NCBI GenBank assembly: GCA_040219355.1
Contig: JAVJSN010000014.1
Span: forward strand, 186,001 to 250,000
Source: MH13 sp040219355
GTDB lineage: Bacteria > Pseudomonadota > Alphaproteobacteria > Rhizobiales > MH13
Reading direction: 5' to 3'
DNA: 64,000 nucleotides
Positions 32,546 to 41,208 of the stretch are shown piece by piece. The position numbers were made by a program, and so were the translations under genes. The notes under the pieces were generated by a model, which saw only the letters and a list, made by a program, of their open reading frames with translations, did no database searches and was not told the origin of the DNA. Each line of letters starts with the position of its first letter. Within the stretch, counting starts at the first letter, position 1.

Positions 32546-33155
32546 CGTAGTCGTCATACTCATCTTCATCATAACGCTCGTCCGGGCGTTCGCGCCGAGG
32601 TGGACGCTCCGAAGGATCACGGCCAAGGCGATCCGTCAAATCGGCCAGATCAAGAAAATGATCGGCGGTGCGCCGCAGATCATCAGACACCATGGATGGC
32701 GTGGTTTTGAGTGAGGAGACGACAGTAACCTTCACCCCCTTCTTCTGCAGTGCTTCAACCAAAGCGAGATATTGCCCGTCGCCTGAGAAGATGACGATAT
32801 GGTTCAGGGAATCGGCCAGCGTCATCGCGTCAACTGTTAGGTCGACGTCAAGCGAGGGGCGGGTGCGCCGCCGCTGGCCACTGTTGTCGGTGAATTCACG
32901 CATAGGTTTGGTGGTGATCTGGAAGCCATTGTAATCCAGCCAATCGATCAGCGGGCGCAGCGATGAAAACTCCTGATCATCAGCCATTGCGGTGTAGTAA
33001 TGGGCGCGCAGTAGATACGCCTCACCGACGAAACTGGTCAGCATACGTCGATAATCGATGTCGACGTTCAAATTGCGCGCAGTTTGATAAAAATTGGCGC
33101 CATCAATAAAGAATGCAACGCGTTCGCGCATGTCAAAAGGATAATTTGACGGCAT
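32538..33155 (-). CDS. NYN-domain (LabA/DUF88-like) protein, probable RNase
   Basis: A PIN-like NYN nuclease-fold protein of 205 residues. Acidic metal-site candidates are in VAFFIDGANFYQTARN (Asp18), SLDVDLTVDAMTLAD and VIFSGDGQYLALVEALQKKG. The C-terminal 30 residues are a charged, disordered tail rich in Arg, Asp and Glu, ending in a run of acidic residues. Such proteins are likely endoribonucleases, but no activity can be confirmed here. GGAG lies about nine bases before the ATG. The gene ends in an eight-base overlap with the glycosylase gene. Divergent from rpoZ. Confidence 0.88.
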   Translation of the reverse strand: MPSNYPFDMRERVAFFIDGANFYQTARNLNVDIDYRRMLTSFVGEAYLLRAHYYTAMADDQEFSSLRPLIDWLDYNGFQITTKPMREFTDNSGQRRRTRPSLDVDLTVDAMTLADSLNHIVIFSGDGQYLALVEALQKKGVKVTVVSSLKTTPSMVSDDLRRTADHFLDLADLTDRLGRDPSERPPRRERPDERYDEDEYDDYDD

Positions 33156-33201
33156 TATCGTCTTCTCCGAGCTATAAAAATGGAATCAAATATTGGAAGG
33201 A

Positions 33202-33292
33202 TTGCTGCCTATACTGCAGCCCCCTCTGGCTACGCAGAAATGGCAGCAAGCACAAGAGGAGACACCCACGCAAAGCTGTGGGTGCGCGTTTT
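33202..33292 (+). ncRNA. Candidate structured RNA or leader upstream of rpoZ
   Basis: The stretch can fold into two domains. The first pairs TTGCTGCC (33202-33209) with GGCAGCAA (33242-33249) and, inside it, CTGCAGCC (33214-33221) with GGCT-ac-GCAG (33228-33237). The second pairs CACCCAC (33263-33269) with GTGGGTG (33278-33284) and is followed by CGCGTTTT, terminator-like. A TATAAA at 33173 could be a -10 box with TTGACG upstream, but their spacing (21) is not ideal. It may be a small RNA or part of the rpoZ leader. Matching to a known family was not possible by eye. Confidence 0.4.
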
Positions 33293-33358
33293 GCTTGCCT
33301 TTCCCAGCCAGCCTGCGTATAGCCACTGCCAATCCGAAAATCTTTTGAGGAGGGCCGC

Positions 33359-33763
33359 ATGGCTCGTGTGACTGTCGAAGATTGCGTCGACAAAGTCGAA
33401 AATCGTTTTGACCTGGTGCTTCTGGCCGCTCACCGCGCGCGCCTGATCTCATCTGGTGCTGAACTGACCATTGATCGTGACCGGGACAAAAATCCGGTTG
33501 TCGCGCTGCGTGAGATTGCCGAGGAAACCATTCTTCCAGGGGATCTGGAAGAACAGCTTATCCATTCCCTGCAGAAGCAGGTTGAGGTGGATGAGCCAGA
33601 GCCAGATGTGGTGCCGATGATCCCATCGCCGGAAGCCATGGCAGCCTCATCGGCTGGGGGCGACGCGCCTGACGAAGGCATGTCGTTTGAGCGTATGACT
33701 GAGGAAGAACTCCTTGCTGGCCTGGAAGGTATTGTTCCACCCGAGCGCAAAGACGATATGTAA
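33359..33763 (+). CDS. rpoZ: RNA polymerase omega subunit
   Basis: A 134-residue subunit that wraps the beta-prime C-terminus and assists polymerase assembly and ppGpp response. The family core is MARVTVEDCVDKVENRFDLV, followed by LLAAHRARLISSG and VALREIAEETI. The C-terminal part is an acidic, less conserved extension usual in Hyphomicrobiales. GAGGAGG-like sequence precedes the ATG. It lies just before rsh, the standard arrangement; a terminator separates the two. Confidence 0.97.
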   Translation: MARVTVEDCVDKVENRFDLVLLAAHRARLISSGAELTIDRDRDKNPVVALREIAEETILPGDLEEQLIHSLQKQVEVDEPEPDVVPMIPSPEAMAASSAGGDAPDEGMSFERMTEEELLAGLEGIVPPERKDDM

Positions 33764-33793
33764 TCGTTCCGTCGTCAACGAACTTTTTCAAAG

Positions 33794-33824
33794 CGCCGGC
33801 TTGGATCAACCAAGTCGGCGTTTT
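33794..33824 (+). terminator. Terminator between rpoZ and rsh
   Basis: CGCCGGCTTGG pairs with CCAAGTCGGCG (11 positions, one G-T wobble) around ATCAA and is followed by TTTT. It lies 30 bases after the rpoZ stop, so rsh needs its own promoter or reads through. Confidence 0.8.
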
Positions 33825-33916
33825 GCGTTTGCATTCAGGTCTTTAAGGGGTCACCCTATTCTTAAAGCACGCGCCCGGTCGCCGCTGGTCGACCGATACC
33901 TATCCGAGCCAACACC

Positions 33917-36166
33917 ATGATGCGTCAGTACGAGTTGGTTGAGCGGGTCGCCCGCTACAACCCCGATGCCGATGAAGCCTTGCTCAACAAGGCCTACGTC
34001 TATGCCATGCGTGCCCATGGCAGCCAGACGCGCGCATCCGGCGACCCCTACTTCTCACATCCACTGGAAGTAGCGGCGATCCTCACCGATCTGAAACTTG
34101 ATGACGCAACCATCGCCGTTGCGTTGCTTCACGATACAATTGAGGACACCGACGCGACCCGCGATGAGATTGATCGCCTTTTTGGTGATGAGATCGGCAA
34201 GCTGGTTGATGGCCTGACAAAGCTAAACCGGCTTGATTTCATCACGTCGGAAGCCCAGCAGGGCGAGAACCTGCGCAAGCTCTTTTTAGCAATTTCTGAT
34301 GATGTGCGCGTTCTGCTGGTGAAGCTTGCTGACCGGCTTCACAACATGCGCACACTTGGTGCCATGCGCGAAGACAAGCGCCAGCGCATCGCCCGTGAAA
34401 CCATGGAAATCTATGCGCCGTTGGCCGGTCGTATCGGCATGCAGTCCATGCGCGACGAGCTTGAAGATCTGGCATTTGAAATTCTCGATCCAGAGAACCG
34501 GCAGATGGTGCTGGATCGTCTTGCTGAGCAGATGGAGCAGTCGGACGCGATCATCGGCACCATTATTGAAACGGTGCAGGCCAAGCTGGCGGAGTATGGC
34601 CTGGCATCAGAGGTAACCGGGAGGCAAAAGCGTGCCTACTCGATCTACCAAAAAATGCTGCGCAAAGGCCTGTCGTTCGAGCAGCTGTCGGACCTTTATG
34701 CGTTTCGTATCATCGTCGCTAATCCCGCAGCCTGTTATCGCGCGCTGGGCATCGTGCACACAACTTGGAAGTGCGTGCCGGAGCGCTTCAAAGACTACAT
34801 CTCGGTCCCAAAACAAAACGATTATCAGTCTCTTCATACGACGGTGATTGGGCCCTTCTCACGCCGTGTGGAACTGCAAATCCGCGATCATGCCATGCAT
34901 GCGGTGGCCGAATATGGCATCGCCGGTCACGGTTTTTACAAGGACGGCATGACGGTTGGTGGCTCCCAACTTGATGCGCTTCGCCGCGACAGTCGCGCCT
35001 TCGCCTGGATCAGGCATACCGTCGATATGCTCGATGGTGACGATACCGCTGAGGAGTTTCTGGAGAACACCAAGCTAGAACTGTTCCGCGATCAAGTGTT
35101 CTGTTTCACGCCAAAGGGCCGGGTGATTGCTCTTCCGCGCGGTGCCACGCCCATTGATTTTGCCTATGCGGTTCACACAGATGTTGGCGATACAACCGTT
35201 GGCGCAAAAATCGACGGTCAGTTGATGCCCCTGTTAACCGAGCTCAAGAACGGCAATCAGGTGGAAATCATCACCTCACGCTCTCAGGTTCCTCCGCCAG
35301 CCTGGGAGCAGTTTGCCCGCACCGGAAAGGCGCGCGCCGCGATCCGCCGTGCCACCCGCCAAGCTGTCAGACGGCAATATTTGGGCCTTGGAAAAGAGGT
35401 GGTTCAGCGCGCCTTTGAGCGTGTTGGGAAGAGTTTTAAGCCAGCTTCTATTGAAAGCGTGCTGCACAAGCTGGCGCACAAAAGTGTCGAGGACGTTTTC
35501 ACTTCTGTTGGGCGCGGCGAGCTCGCCTCACGGGCGGTACTCGCAGCGGTGTATCCCGAAGCCAAGGACGTTGAGCCAGGGCCTGCACCCACTGCCCAAG
35601 ATGGCTGGTTCGGTCTGTCAGATATGACAGCCCTGCAATTTCGTATCCCCGGCGAAAAGGCCGACGCCTTCCACACAAGTGCTGATGGACAGGTCGGAAA
35701 TGGACATGATGATCAGCGTGCGCCTGTTCGTGGATTGGATAAGGAGATGCCAGTGCGCTTTTCCACTGACGAGCCGCCCATTCCCGGTGACCGCATTGTT
35801 GGCATTGTGACACCGGGTGAGGGCGTGACGGTCTATCCGATTCACGCGCGAGCGCTTGCTGCTTTTGAAAATCAGCCAGACCGATGGCTGGACGTGCGTT
35901 GGGATATCGATCCCAGCCAGACGCGGCTTTTTGAGGCCAAGATTCGCGTGACCGCGCTGAACGAACCAGGATCATTGGCGACGCTCGCCGCGATCATCGC
36001 CGATCACAGTGGCAATGTTGAAAACCTCATCATGACCCGCCGTGGCCCGGACTTTCACGATCTTCTCATTGAGTTGCAAGTGAGTGATGTGAAGCACCTC
36101 CATCGGATCATCGCCCAACTGCGCTCCAGCCCGGTGATCAGCAGCGCGGCGCGCGCGGAGAGCTGA
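33917..36166 (+). CDS. rsh: Bifunctional (p)ppGpp synthetase/hydrolase (RelA/SpoT homolog, Rsh)
   Basis: The single long Rsh enzyme typical of alphaproteobacteria, 749 residues, controlling the stringent response. The HD hydrolase domain has SGDPYFSHPLEVA (His48) and LLHDTIEDT (His72, Asp73), so hydrolysis should be intact. The synthetase domain follows, with GRQKRAYSIYQKML and LYAFRIIV (about 235-265). The TGS domain contains FCFTPKGRVIALPRGATPID (about 395). An ACT domain lies at the C-terminus (FEAKIRVTALNEPGSLATLA, about 675). Two adjacent ATG codons can start it. pyrE follows after 88 bases. Confidence 0.97.
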   Translation: MMRQYELVERVARYNPDADEALLNKAYVYAMRAHGSQTRASGDPYFSHPLEVAAILTDLKLDDATIAVALLHDTIEDTDATRDEIDRLFGDEIGKLVDGLTKLNRLDFITSEAQQGENLRKLFLAISDDVRVLLVKLADRLHNMRTLGAMREDKRQRIARETMEIYAPLAGRIGMQSMRDELEDLAFEILDPENRQMVLDRLAEQMEQSDAIIGTIIETVQAKLAEYGLASEVTGRQKRAYSIYQKMLRKGLSFEQLSDLYAFRIIVANPAACYRALGIVHTTWKCVPERFKDYISVPKQNDYQSLHTTVIGPFSRRVELQIRDHAMHAVAEYGIAGHGFYKDGMTVGGSQLDALRRDSRAFAWIRHTVDMLDGDDTAEEFLENTKLELFRDQVFCFTPKGRVIALPRGATPIDFAYAVHTDVGDTTVGAKIDGQLMPLLTELKNGNQVEIITSRSQVPPPAWEQFARTGKARAAIRRATRQAVRRQYLGLGKEVVQRAFERVGKSFKPASIESVLHKLAHKSVEDVFTSVGRGELASRAVLAAVYPEAKDVEPGPAPTAQDGWFGLSDMTALQFRIPGEKADAFHTSADGQVGNGHDDQRAPVRGLDKEMPVRFSTDEPPIPGDRIVGIVTPGEGVTVYPIHARALAAFENQPDRWLDVRWDIDPSQTRLFEAKIRVTALNEPGSLATLAAIIADHSGNVENLIMTRRGPDFHDLLIELQVSDVKHLHRIIAQLRSSPVISSAARAES

Positions 36167-36254
36167 GCTTAGGCCATTCTCACGCTTGCCCTTGATCATC
36201 GAGAAGGCTAGGTCCATGCCAAACAAAACCGGTCGGGGATGAAGGGGCGCAACC

Positions 36255-36854
36255 ATGAGTGATTCCATCTTAAGCGATGAAGACGTCCTGGATGTATTTC
36301 GCTCCGAGGACGCCATCCTAGATGGACATTTCATCTTGTCCTCGGGGTTGCATAGCCCTGTGTTCTTGCAAAAGGCACTTGTTTACCGCTCTCCGGCGAA
36401 AACTGAACGCCTTTGCCGCGCGCTGGCCGCCAAAGTACGCGCAAGCGACCTAGGCCACATTGATTGCATCATTGCTCCGGCCATGGGCGCCGTTGTCCCT
36501 GGCTATGAGACCGCGCGGCATTTGGATGTGCCTTACATGTGGGTCGAACGCGAAGGGGGTAAGTTTGCCCTACGCCGTGGTTTCACGTTGGAAAAAGGCG
36601 CCCGCGCACTGATTGTCGAAGACATCATCACAACAGGGTTGTCGGTGGGAGAGGCGGCAGCCTGCATTCGTGATCTGGGCGGCGTGGTTGTCGGCTGTGC
36701 CTGTCTTATCGATCGCTCGGCCGGCAAGGCGGATATCGGTATGCCGTTAGTGGCGCTCGCTAACTATGAGGTACCAGCCTACCCCGCCGATGCGCTGCCA
36801 GACATTTTGAAGGCTATTCCTGCCACCAAACCCGGTTCACGCGGGTTGGCCTGA
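36255..36854 (+). CDS. pyrE: Orotate phosphoribosyltransferase
   Basis: A pyrimidine-synthesis enzyme of 199 residues joining orotate to PRPP to give OMP. The PRPP-binding motif is ALIVEDIITTGLSVGEAA (about residues 118-135). The flexible-loop region is WVEREGGKFALRRGF, with the basic residues expected in the loop. The N-terminal DVFRSEDAILDGHFILSSGL fits the bacterial family. It starts an overlapping or closely spaced run with the DUF2062 gene five bases on. Confidence 0.96.
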   Translation: MSDSILSDEDVLDVFRSEDAILDGHFILSSGLHSPVFLQKALVYRSPAKTERLCRALAAKVRASDLGHIDCIIAPAMGAVVPGYETARHLDVPYMWVEREGGKFALRRGFTLEKGARALIVEDIITTGLSVGEAAACIRDLGGVVVGCACLIDRSAGKADIGMPLVALANYEVPAYPADALPDILKAIPATKPGSRGLA

Positions 36855-36859
36855 ATATC

Positions 36860-37456
36860 ATGCTCTTTAAGCGCCGTTCCAAACCGTCCTGGGCTAAAAG
36901 AACCCGCGCTATGGCGTGGCCGACAAGCAGCTTCACGCGCTCGGCGCGTTACTTTTTTAAACGGATTCTGCGGATAAACGCATCGCCCTATGCCATTGCA
37001 ATGGGTGTTGCTATTGGCGCATTTGTATCCTTTACGCCACTGCTTGGTCTGCACTTTTTTATGGCCTTTGCGCTGGCCTATTTGCTGCGTGCCAACTACT
37101 TTTCTGCCATCCTCGGCACTGTAGTTGGTAACCCGATCACGTTTCCCTTTATTTGGGCGTTCACCTTCCGCGTCGGTCGTGTGATTTTGGGTGATCCTGT
37201 GCACCGCAACGCCGAACCGCGTCTGGATGGACCGAGTGCCTACACGGTTGAAGCGATTTCAGGTTTTATCGAGCGCACGTGGCCGGTGATCAAACCAATG
37301 CTTGTGGGCAGTATTCCTCTTGGCCTCACCGCAGCAGTGGCCTGCTACTTTCTCACCTACGCCACCGTGGTGGGGTATCAAAAGGCGCGTGCAGCCAAGA
37401 CATTGGCAACGGCAAAGAAACGTGATGCCCGCCTTGAAAGCGCAGATGCATCATGA
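36860..37456 (+). CDS. DUF2062 membrane protein
   Basis: A membrane protein of 198 residues with the DUF2062 family signature: SPYAIAMGVAIGAFVSFTPL (about 43-62) followed by LLGLHFFMAFALAYLLRANY and TVVGNPITFPFIWAFTF. Three to four hydrophobic segments are visible, with a basic N-terminus. The function of the family is not established. It is in a fixed rhizobial order between pyrE and acpS, five bases after pyrE, which suggests a housekeeping role in the envelope. Confidence 0.92.
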   Translation: MLFKRRSKPSWAKRTRAMAWPTSSFTRSARYFFKRILRINASPYAIAMGVAIGAFVSFTPLLGLHFFMAFALAYLLRANYFSAILGTVVGNPITFPFIWAFTFRVGRVILGDPVHRNAEPRLDGPSAYTVEAISGFIERTWPVIKPMLVGSIPLGLTAAVACYFLTYATVVGYQKARAAKTLATAKKRDARLESADAS

Positions 37457-37466
37457 AAGCGCTGCA

Positions 37467-37868
37467 ATGATCATCGGTCTTGGCAGCGATCTGTGTGATA
37501 TCCGACGGATCGAACAAACCCTGGAACGCTTTGGTGAGCGCTTCACCCAGCGCGTGTTTACCCCACTTGAGCAAGCCAAATCGGACAGGCGTAAGCAGCG
37601 CGCAGCATCCTATGCCAAACGTTTTGCCGCCAAAGAGGCATGTGCCAAGGCGCTTGGAACAGGACTACGTCACGGTGTTTTCTGGCGCGATATGGGCGTG
37701 GAGAATTTGCGCTCCGGTGCCCCCACCATGGTGCTAACAGGCGGCGCCCAAGATCAGCTTCAACGCCTGGTTCCTGAAGGGCTCATGCCTGTGGTCCATC
37801 TGTCTATCACCGATGATTTTCCTTACGCGCAGGCCTTTGTCATCATCGAAGCTTTACCGCAAAGCTGA
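37467..37868 (+). CDS. acpS: Holo-[acyl-carrier-protein] synthase
   Basis: This transfers 4'-phosphopantetheine from CoA to apo-ACP; 133 residues. The magnesium site Asp is in MIIGLGSDLCDIRRIE (Asp8) and the catalytic Glu is in KRFAAKEACAKALGTG. The ATG used matches the conserved N-terminus and is ten bases after the DUF2062 stop. The frame is open much further upstream but that part runs inside the previous gene and is rejected. The ribosome site is weak, so translation may depend on the upstream gene. Confidence 0.95.
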   Translation: MIIGLGSDLCDIRRIEQTLERFGERFTQRVFTPLEQAKSDRRKQRAASYAKRFAAKEACAKALGTGLRHGVFWRDMGVENLRSGAPTMVLTGGAQDQLQRLVPEGLMPVVHLSITDDFPYAQAFVIIEALPQS

Positions 37869-38051
37869 ACCAACAGTCGCTGAACGCGTGACCAAAGCGC
37901 CACGATTGTGGCGCAATTGCCCACCAAAGGCTTGCCTTCACCTAGGGCGAAGGTTGACTTGTGCCCGCTGACCCCCGACATGGGCGACACAAATGGCGCA
38001 ACGTGCGCCAGGAATCGACCATTTTTGATGAAGCAGGAAGGCACCCATCCT

Positions 38052-38819
38052 ATGGCGCAGGACGGATCCACGGACGAGGCGACCGCCCGCGAGCCGGAAA
38101 AGAAGAAGAGCGAACTATGGGACACCATCGTCGTTCTCTTGCAGGCATTTGCCATCGCGCTGGTGATCCGAACCTTCTTGTTTCAGCCCTTTGTCATCCC
38201 ATCCTCATCGATGGTTGGTACGCTTTTGATTGGCGATTATCTCTTCGCCAACAAGTTCGCTTACGGTTTCTCCCAACACTCCTTACCCTTCAGCCCTGAT
38301 GTGTTTGATGGCCGCATTTTGGGCTCCGATCCGCAGCGCGGCGACGTCGCCGTTTTCAAGCTGCCATCCGATGGCTCGACCGATTACATCAAACGCGTCA
38401 TCGGCCTTCCCGGTGATAGTGTGGAAGTGCGCAACGGCGTCGTTTTCATCAATGGCGAGGAAGTTGAGCGCGAGCGCATTGATGATTTCATTCATCCCGA
38501 GACTGGTGAGGGTGTCGCCCAATACCGCGAAACATTGCCAAACGGCGTTAGCTACAATGTGCTCGATCTCATCGACAATTCGATGCTCGATACCTCGCCG
38601 GAACCGTTCGTGGTGCCGGAAGGTCACTATTTTATGATGGGTGACAACCGCGACAACTCGTCCGACAGCCGAACCGCGCTTGTTGGTTTTGTGCCGCTGG
38701 AGAACTTCGTTGGGCGCGCTGACTTGATCTTCTTTTCGATCGCGCCTGGCTCGTCGCCATGGCAGGTTTGGCGCTGGCCATCTGATGCTCGTTTCGACCG
38801 GATGTTTGATGGAATTTAA
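38052..38819 (+). CDS. lepB: Signal peptidase I
   Basis: The membrane serine protease that removes Sec and Tat signal peptides, 255 residues. The Ser-Lys dyad is Ser53 in VIPSSSMVGTL and Lys114 in DYIKRVIGLPGD. One transmembrane helix (about 24-45, DTIVVLLQAFAIALVIRTFL) precedes the catalytic part, and the C-terminal box FMMGDNRDNSSDSR is present. AGGAAGG precedes the chosen ATG. Another ATG eight codons earlier, or further upstream, is open but less well supported. The 183 bases upstream hold two short perfect hairpins (37897-37914 and 37994-38010). Confidence 0.95.
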   Translation: MAQDGSTDEATAREPEKKKSELWDTIVVLLQAFAIALVIRTFLFQPFVIPSSSMVGTLLIGDYLFANKFAYGFSQHSLPFSPDVFDGRILGSDPQRGDVAVFKLPSDGSTDYIKRVIGLPGDSVEVRNGVVFINGEEVERERIDDFIHPETGEGVAQYRETLPNGVSYNVLDLIDNSMLDTSPEPFVVPEGHYFMMGDNRDNSSDSRTALVGFVPLENFVGRADLIFFSIAPGSSPWQVWRWPSDARFDRMFDGI

Positions 38820-39525
38820 GCGTGTTGAAGGTGTGCTGGGCCATACCTTTGCCGACCCGGCCTTACTTGATCGTGCGCTTACCCATGCAAGCCATGGCGG
38901 TGGGCAGAGCGACGCCAACAAGACCTATCAGCGCTTGGAATTTCTTGGTGACCGCGTTTTGGCGCTGGTCATCGCCGATGCTTTGATCGCCCGTTTTCCA
39001 AGTGCCGATGAAGGCGAACTGGCACGCCGTCTCAATCATCTTGTTCGCGCTGAAACCTGCGCTGCGATTGCCAAACAGCTCGGGCTTGATCGCGATGTCC
39101 GCACCGACGATCTGGATGTCACAAAACCAACGCGCGCGGCGCGTGCTGTGCTTGCCGATGTATGCGAAGCGTTGATCGCAGCGCTGTTTCTCGATGGCGG
39201 CATGGAGGTGGCCAAGCGGTTCATCCTTACTCATTGGCGACCGGTCATGGATGAGGCTGGTGCCGCCCGCCGCGATCCGAAAACCGCGTTGCAGGAATGG
39301 GCGCACTCCAAGCGCAAGGCTACGCCTACCTACACCGAAGTTGGCCGTGATGGGCCGGACCATGCGCCGGTGTTCAAGATATCCGTTTCCGTGGATGGGA
39401 TCGATCCGTTGGAAGCGCAAGGCAAATCAAAGCGCGATGCGCAGCAAGCCGCCGCCATGGCAATGCTTGTGCGCGAGGGCGTATGGAAACCCGATAATGA
39501 CCGAGCAAATGCAACCAGCTGCTGA
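38809..39525 (+). CDS. rnc: Ribonuclease III
   Basis: A double-strand RNA endonuclease of 238 residues processing rRNA precursors and sRNA-target duplexes. The family signature is QRLEFLGDRVLALVIAD with catalytic Glu44 and Asp48; the second acidic pair lies in the region DVCEALIAALFLDGGM. A C-terminal dsRNA-binding domain begins near residue 160 (DPKTALQEWAHSKRKATPTY). The start used overlaps the lepB stop by 11 bases; an ATG eight codons earlier is the alternative. Neither has a strong ribosome site, so coupling to lepB is likely. Confidence 0.95.
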   Translation: MEFKRVEGVLGHTFADPALLDRALTHASHGGGQSDANKTYQRLEFLGDRVLALVIADALIARFPSADEGELARRLNHLVRAETCAAIAKQLGLDRDVRTDDLDVTKPTRAARAVLADVCEALIAALFLDGGMEVAKRFILTHWRPVMDEAGAARRDPKTALQEWAHSKRKATPTYTEVGRDGPDHAPVFKISVSVDGIDPLEAQGKSKRDAQQAAAMAMLVREGVWKPDNDRANATSC

Positions 39526-40414
39526 TACCCGCGCCGGCTTCGTCGCGCTGATGGGCCCCACCAACGCTGGCAAATCAACCTTACTCAACCGTTTGGTCGG
39601 CTCAAAAGTCGCCATCGTATCGCACAAGGTGCAGACCACCCGCGCGCTGGTGCGCGGCATTGCGATTTTGGAGGAAACCCAGGTTGTGTTTGTCGACACG
39701 CCCGGCCTCTTCAAGCCCAAACGGCGTCTCGACCGTGCAATGGTCGATACCGCCTGGTCGGGTGCCAAGGATGCCGAGTGCGTTTGCTTCGTTATCGATG
39801 CCCGCAAAGGGCTGTCTGAGATAGTTGAAGCCGCTCTTGAGCAGCTCAAGAGCATCCGTCAGCCCAAATGGCTGATCCTCAACAAGATCGACGAAATGGA
39901 CCAATCCGAATTGTTGCCATTGATTGCTGCGATCAATGACAAGCTGCAGTTTGACGAAACCTTTCCGCTGTCCGCCATTACAGGTGAGGGCGTAGAGGTT
40001 TTCATTGATGCGTTGCGCAGGACCATGAAGCCTGGCCCATGGCTTTATCCAGAAGACCAGATCTCCGACATGCCAATGCGGATGCTGGCGGCAGAACTCA
40101 CGCGCGAAAAGCTCTATGAGCGCCTGCACGAAGAACTGCCCTACGTCTCTCACGTGGTGACTGAAGATTGGAAGACCACCCCCAAAGGGCATCGCGTCGA
40201 ACAAACGATCTACGTGGAGCGCGATAGCCAGAAAAAAATCGTACTCGGTAAGGGTGGGCAGACAATCAAATGGATATCCATGAACGCCCGCAAGGCAATC
40301 AGCCATGCTGTCGATGCGCCGGTGCACCTGTTTCTGTTCGTCAAAGTGCGCCCCAATTGGGCCTCAGACCCAGAGCGCTACAACGAGATAGGCTTGGACT
40401 TTCCCACCAAGTAG
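39497..40414 (+). CDS. era: GTPase Era
   Basis: A ribosome-assembly GTPase, 305 residues, that binds the 3' end of 16S rRNA. G1 is GPTNAGKST (20-28), G2 lies in the threonine-rich HKVQTTR, G3 is DTPG, and G4 is NKID. A KH RNA-binding domain follows, with the loop IVLGKGGQTIKWISMNARKA (about 248-267). The ATG overlaps the rnc gene end by 29 bases; the upstream open frame inside rnc is rejected. The lepB-rnc-era-recO order is conserved across proteobacteria. Confidence 0.97.
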   Translation: MTEQMQPAADTRAGFVALMGPTNAGKSTLLNRLVGSKVAIVSHKVQTTRALVRGIAILEETQVVFVDTPGLFKPKRRLDRAMVDTAWSGAKDAECVCFVIDARKGLSEIVEAALEQLKSIRQPKWLILNKIDEMDQSELLPLIAAINDKLQFDETFPLSAITGEGVEVFIDALRRTMKPGPWLYPEDQISDMPMRMLAAELTREKLYERLHEELPYVSHVVTEDWKTTPKGHRVEQTIYVERDSQKKIVLGKGGQTIKWISMNARKAISHAVDAPVHLFLFVKVRPNWASDPERYNEIGLDFPTK

Positions 40415-40429
40415 CGCAGAGTCGCGCCC

Positions 40430-41176
40430 ATGGAATGGACGTCCAGCGGCATTGTTCTTGGCCATAAAAAGCACGGTGAATCGAGCCTCATTCTCGAGGT
40501 AATGACGCGCGAGCGTGGCCGCCATATGGGCTTGGTGCGCGGCGGTCGATCGCGTCGCATGGCAGCACTTTTGCAGGTTGGCAACACGCTCTCGCTTACC
40601 TGGCGCGCGCGTCTTGATGAGCATCTTGGCCTGTTTCAGGTGGATGGCGAAACGCTGCGCGGCGCGCAACTGATGGATGAGCCGGTGGCCCTGCTCGCCG
40701 CCCAGCTTTGTGCATCCCATTTGCGATTGTTGCCAGAGCGCGACCCGCACGCCCGCCTGCACGACATGCTGAGCCTCATCCTGGATCATCACGATGAACC
40801 GCAAACCATCGCTGCACTGGTGGCGCGCTTTGAAGTACTGCTGCTGGAAGAGCTTGGTTTCGGCCTTGATCTCACCAAGTGTGCCGGCACCGGCGTGCAA
40901 ACCGGGCTGATCTACGTTTCACCAAAATCGGGTTGCGCGGTCAGTGCTGATGCTGGTGCCCCCTACAAAGACAAATTGCTTGCTTTGCCCACTTTTCTTA
41001 CTGGATCCATGGATGATCTATCGTCAGATCAAACCTCAGAAGCCTTTGCGCTGACGGCTTTCTTTTTGCAGCGCAACGTATGGGGCCCACGCGCATTGCG
41101 TCCGCCAGAGGGTCGCGATGCGCTTATTCGCCGGATTCACGGGCTTTCTGCACAATCAAAGGCCAGTATTGCTTGA
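40430..41176 (+). CDS. recO: DNA repair protein RecO
   Basis: A 248-residue recombination mediator that, with RecR, loads RecA on gapped DNA. The N-terminal OB fold begins MEWTSSGIVLGHKKHGESSL, with RGRHMGLVRGGRSRRMAALL carrying basic DNA-contact residues. The helical C-terminal domain has ELGFGLDLTKCAGTG and a remnant of the zinc-finger region with too few cysteines for a full site, as in many alphaproteobacteria. It follows era by 15 bases. Confidence 0.94.
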   Translation: MEWTSSGIVLGHKKHGESSLILEVMTRERGRHMGLVRGGRSRRMAALLQVGNTLSLTWRARLDEHLGLFQVDGETLRGAQLMDEPVALLAAQLCASHLRLLPERDPHARLHDMLSLILDHHDEPQTIAALVARFEVLLLEELGFGLDLTKCAGTGVQTGLIYVSPKSGCAVSADAGAPYKDKLLALPTFLTGSMDDLSSDQTSEAFALTAFFLQRNVWGPRALRPPEGRDALIRRIHGLSAQSKASIA

Positions 41177-41208
41177 AGCTTTGAGCGCCCTTGGGTACGT
41201 CCAGAGGC

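Noticed and set aside
33202..33292. Signal-recognition-particle 4.5S RNA or 6S RNA
   Set aside because: The conserved SRP tetraloop core and the 6S central bulge are not recognisable, so only a candidate structured element is reported.
39602..40327. 241-codon open frame antisense to era
   Set aside because: Mirror frame of a conserved GTPase gene with no start-site support.
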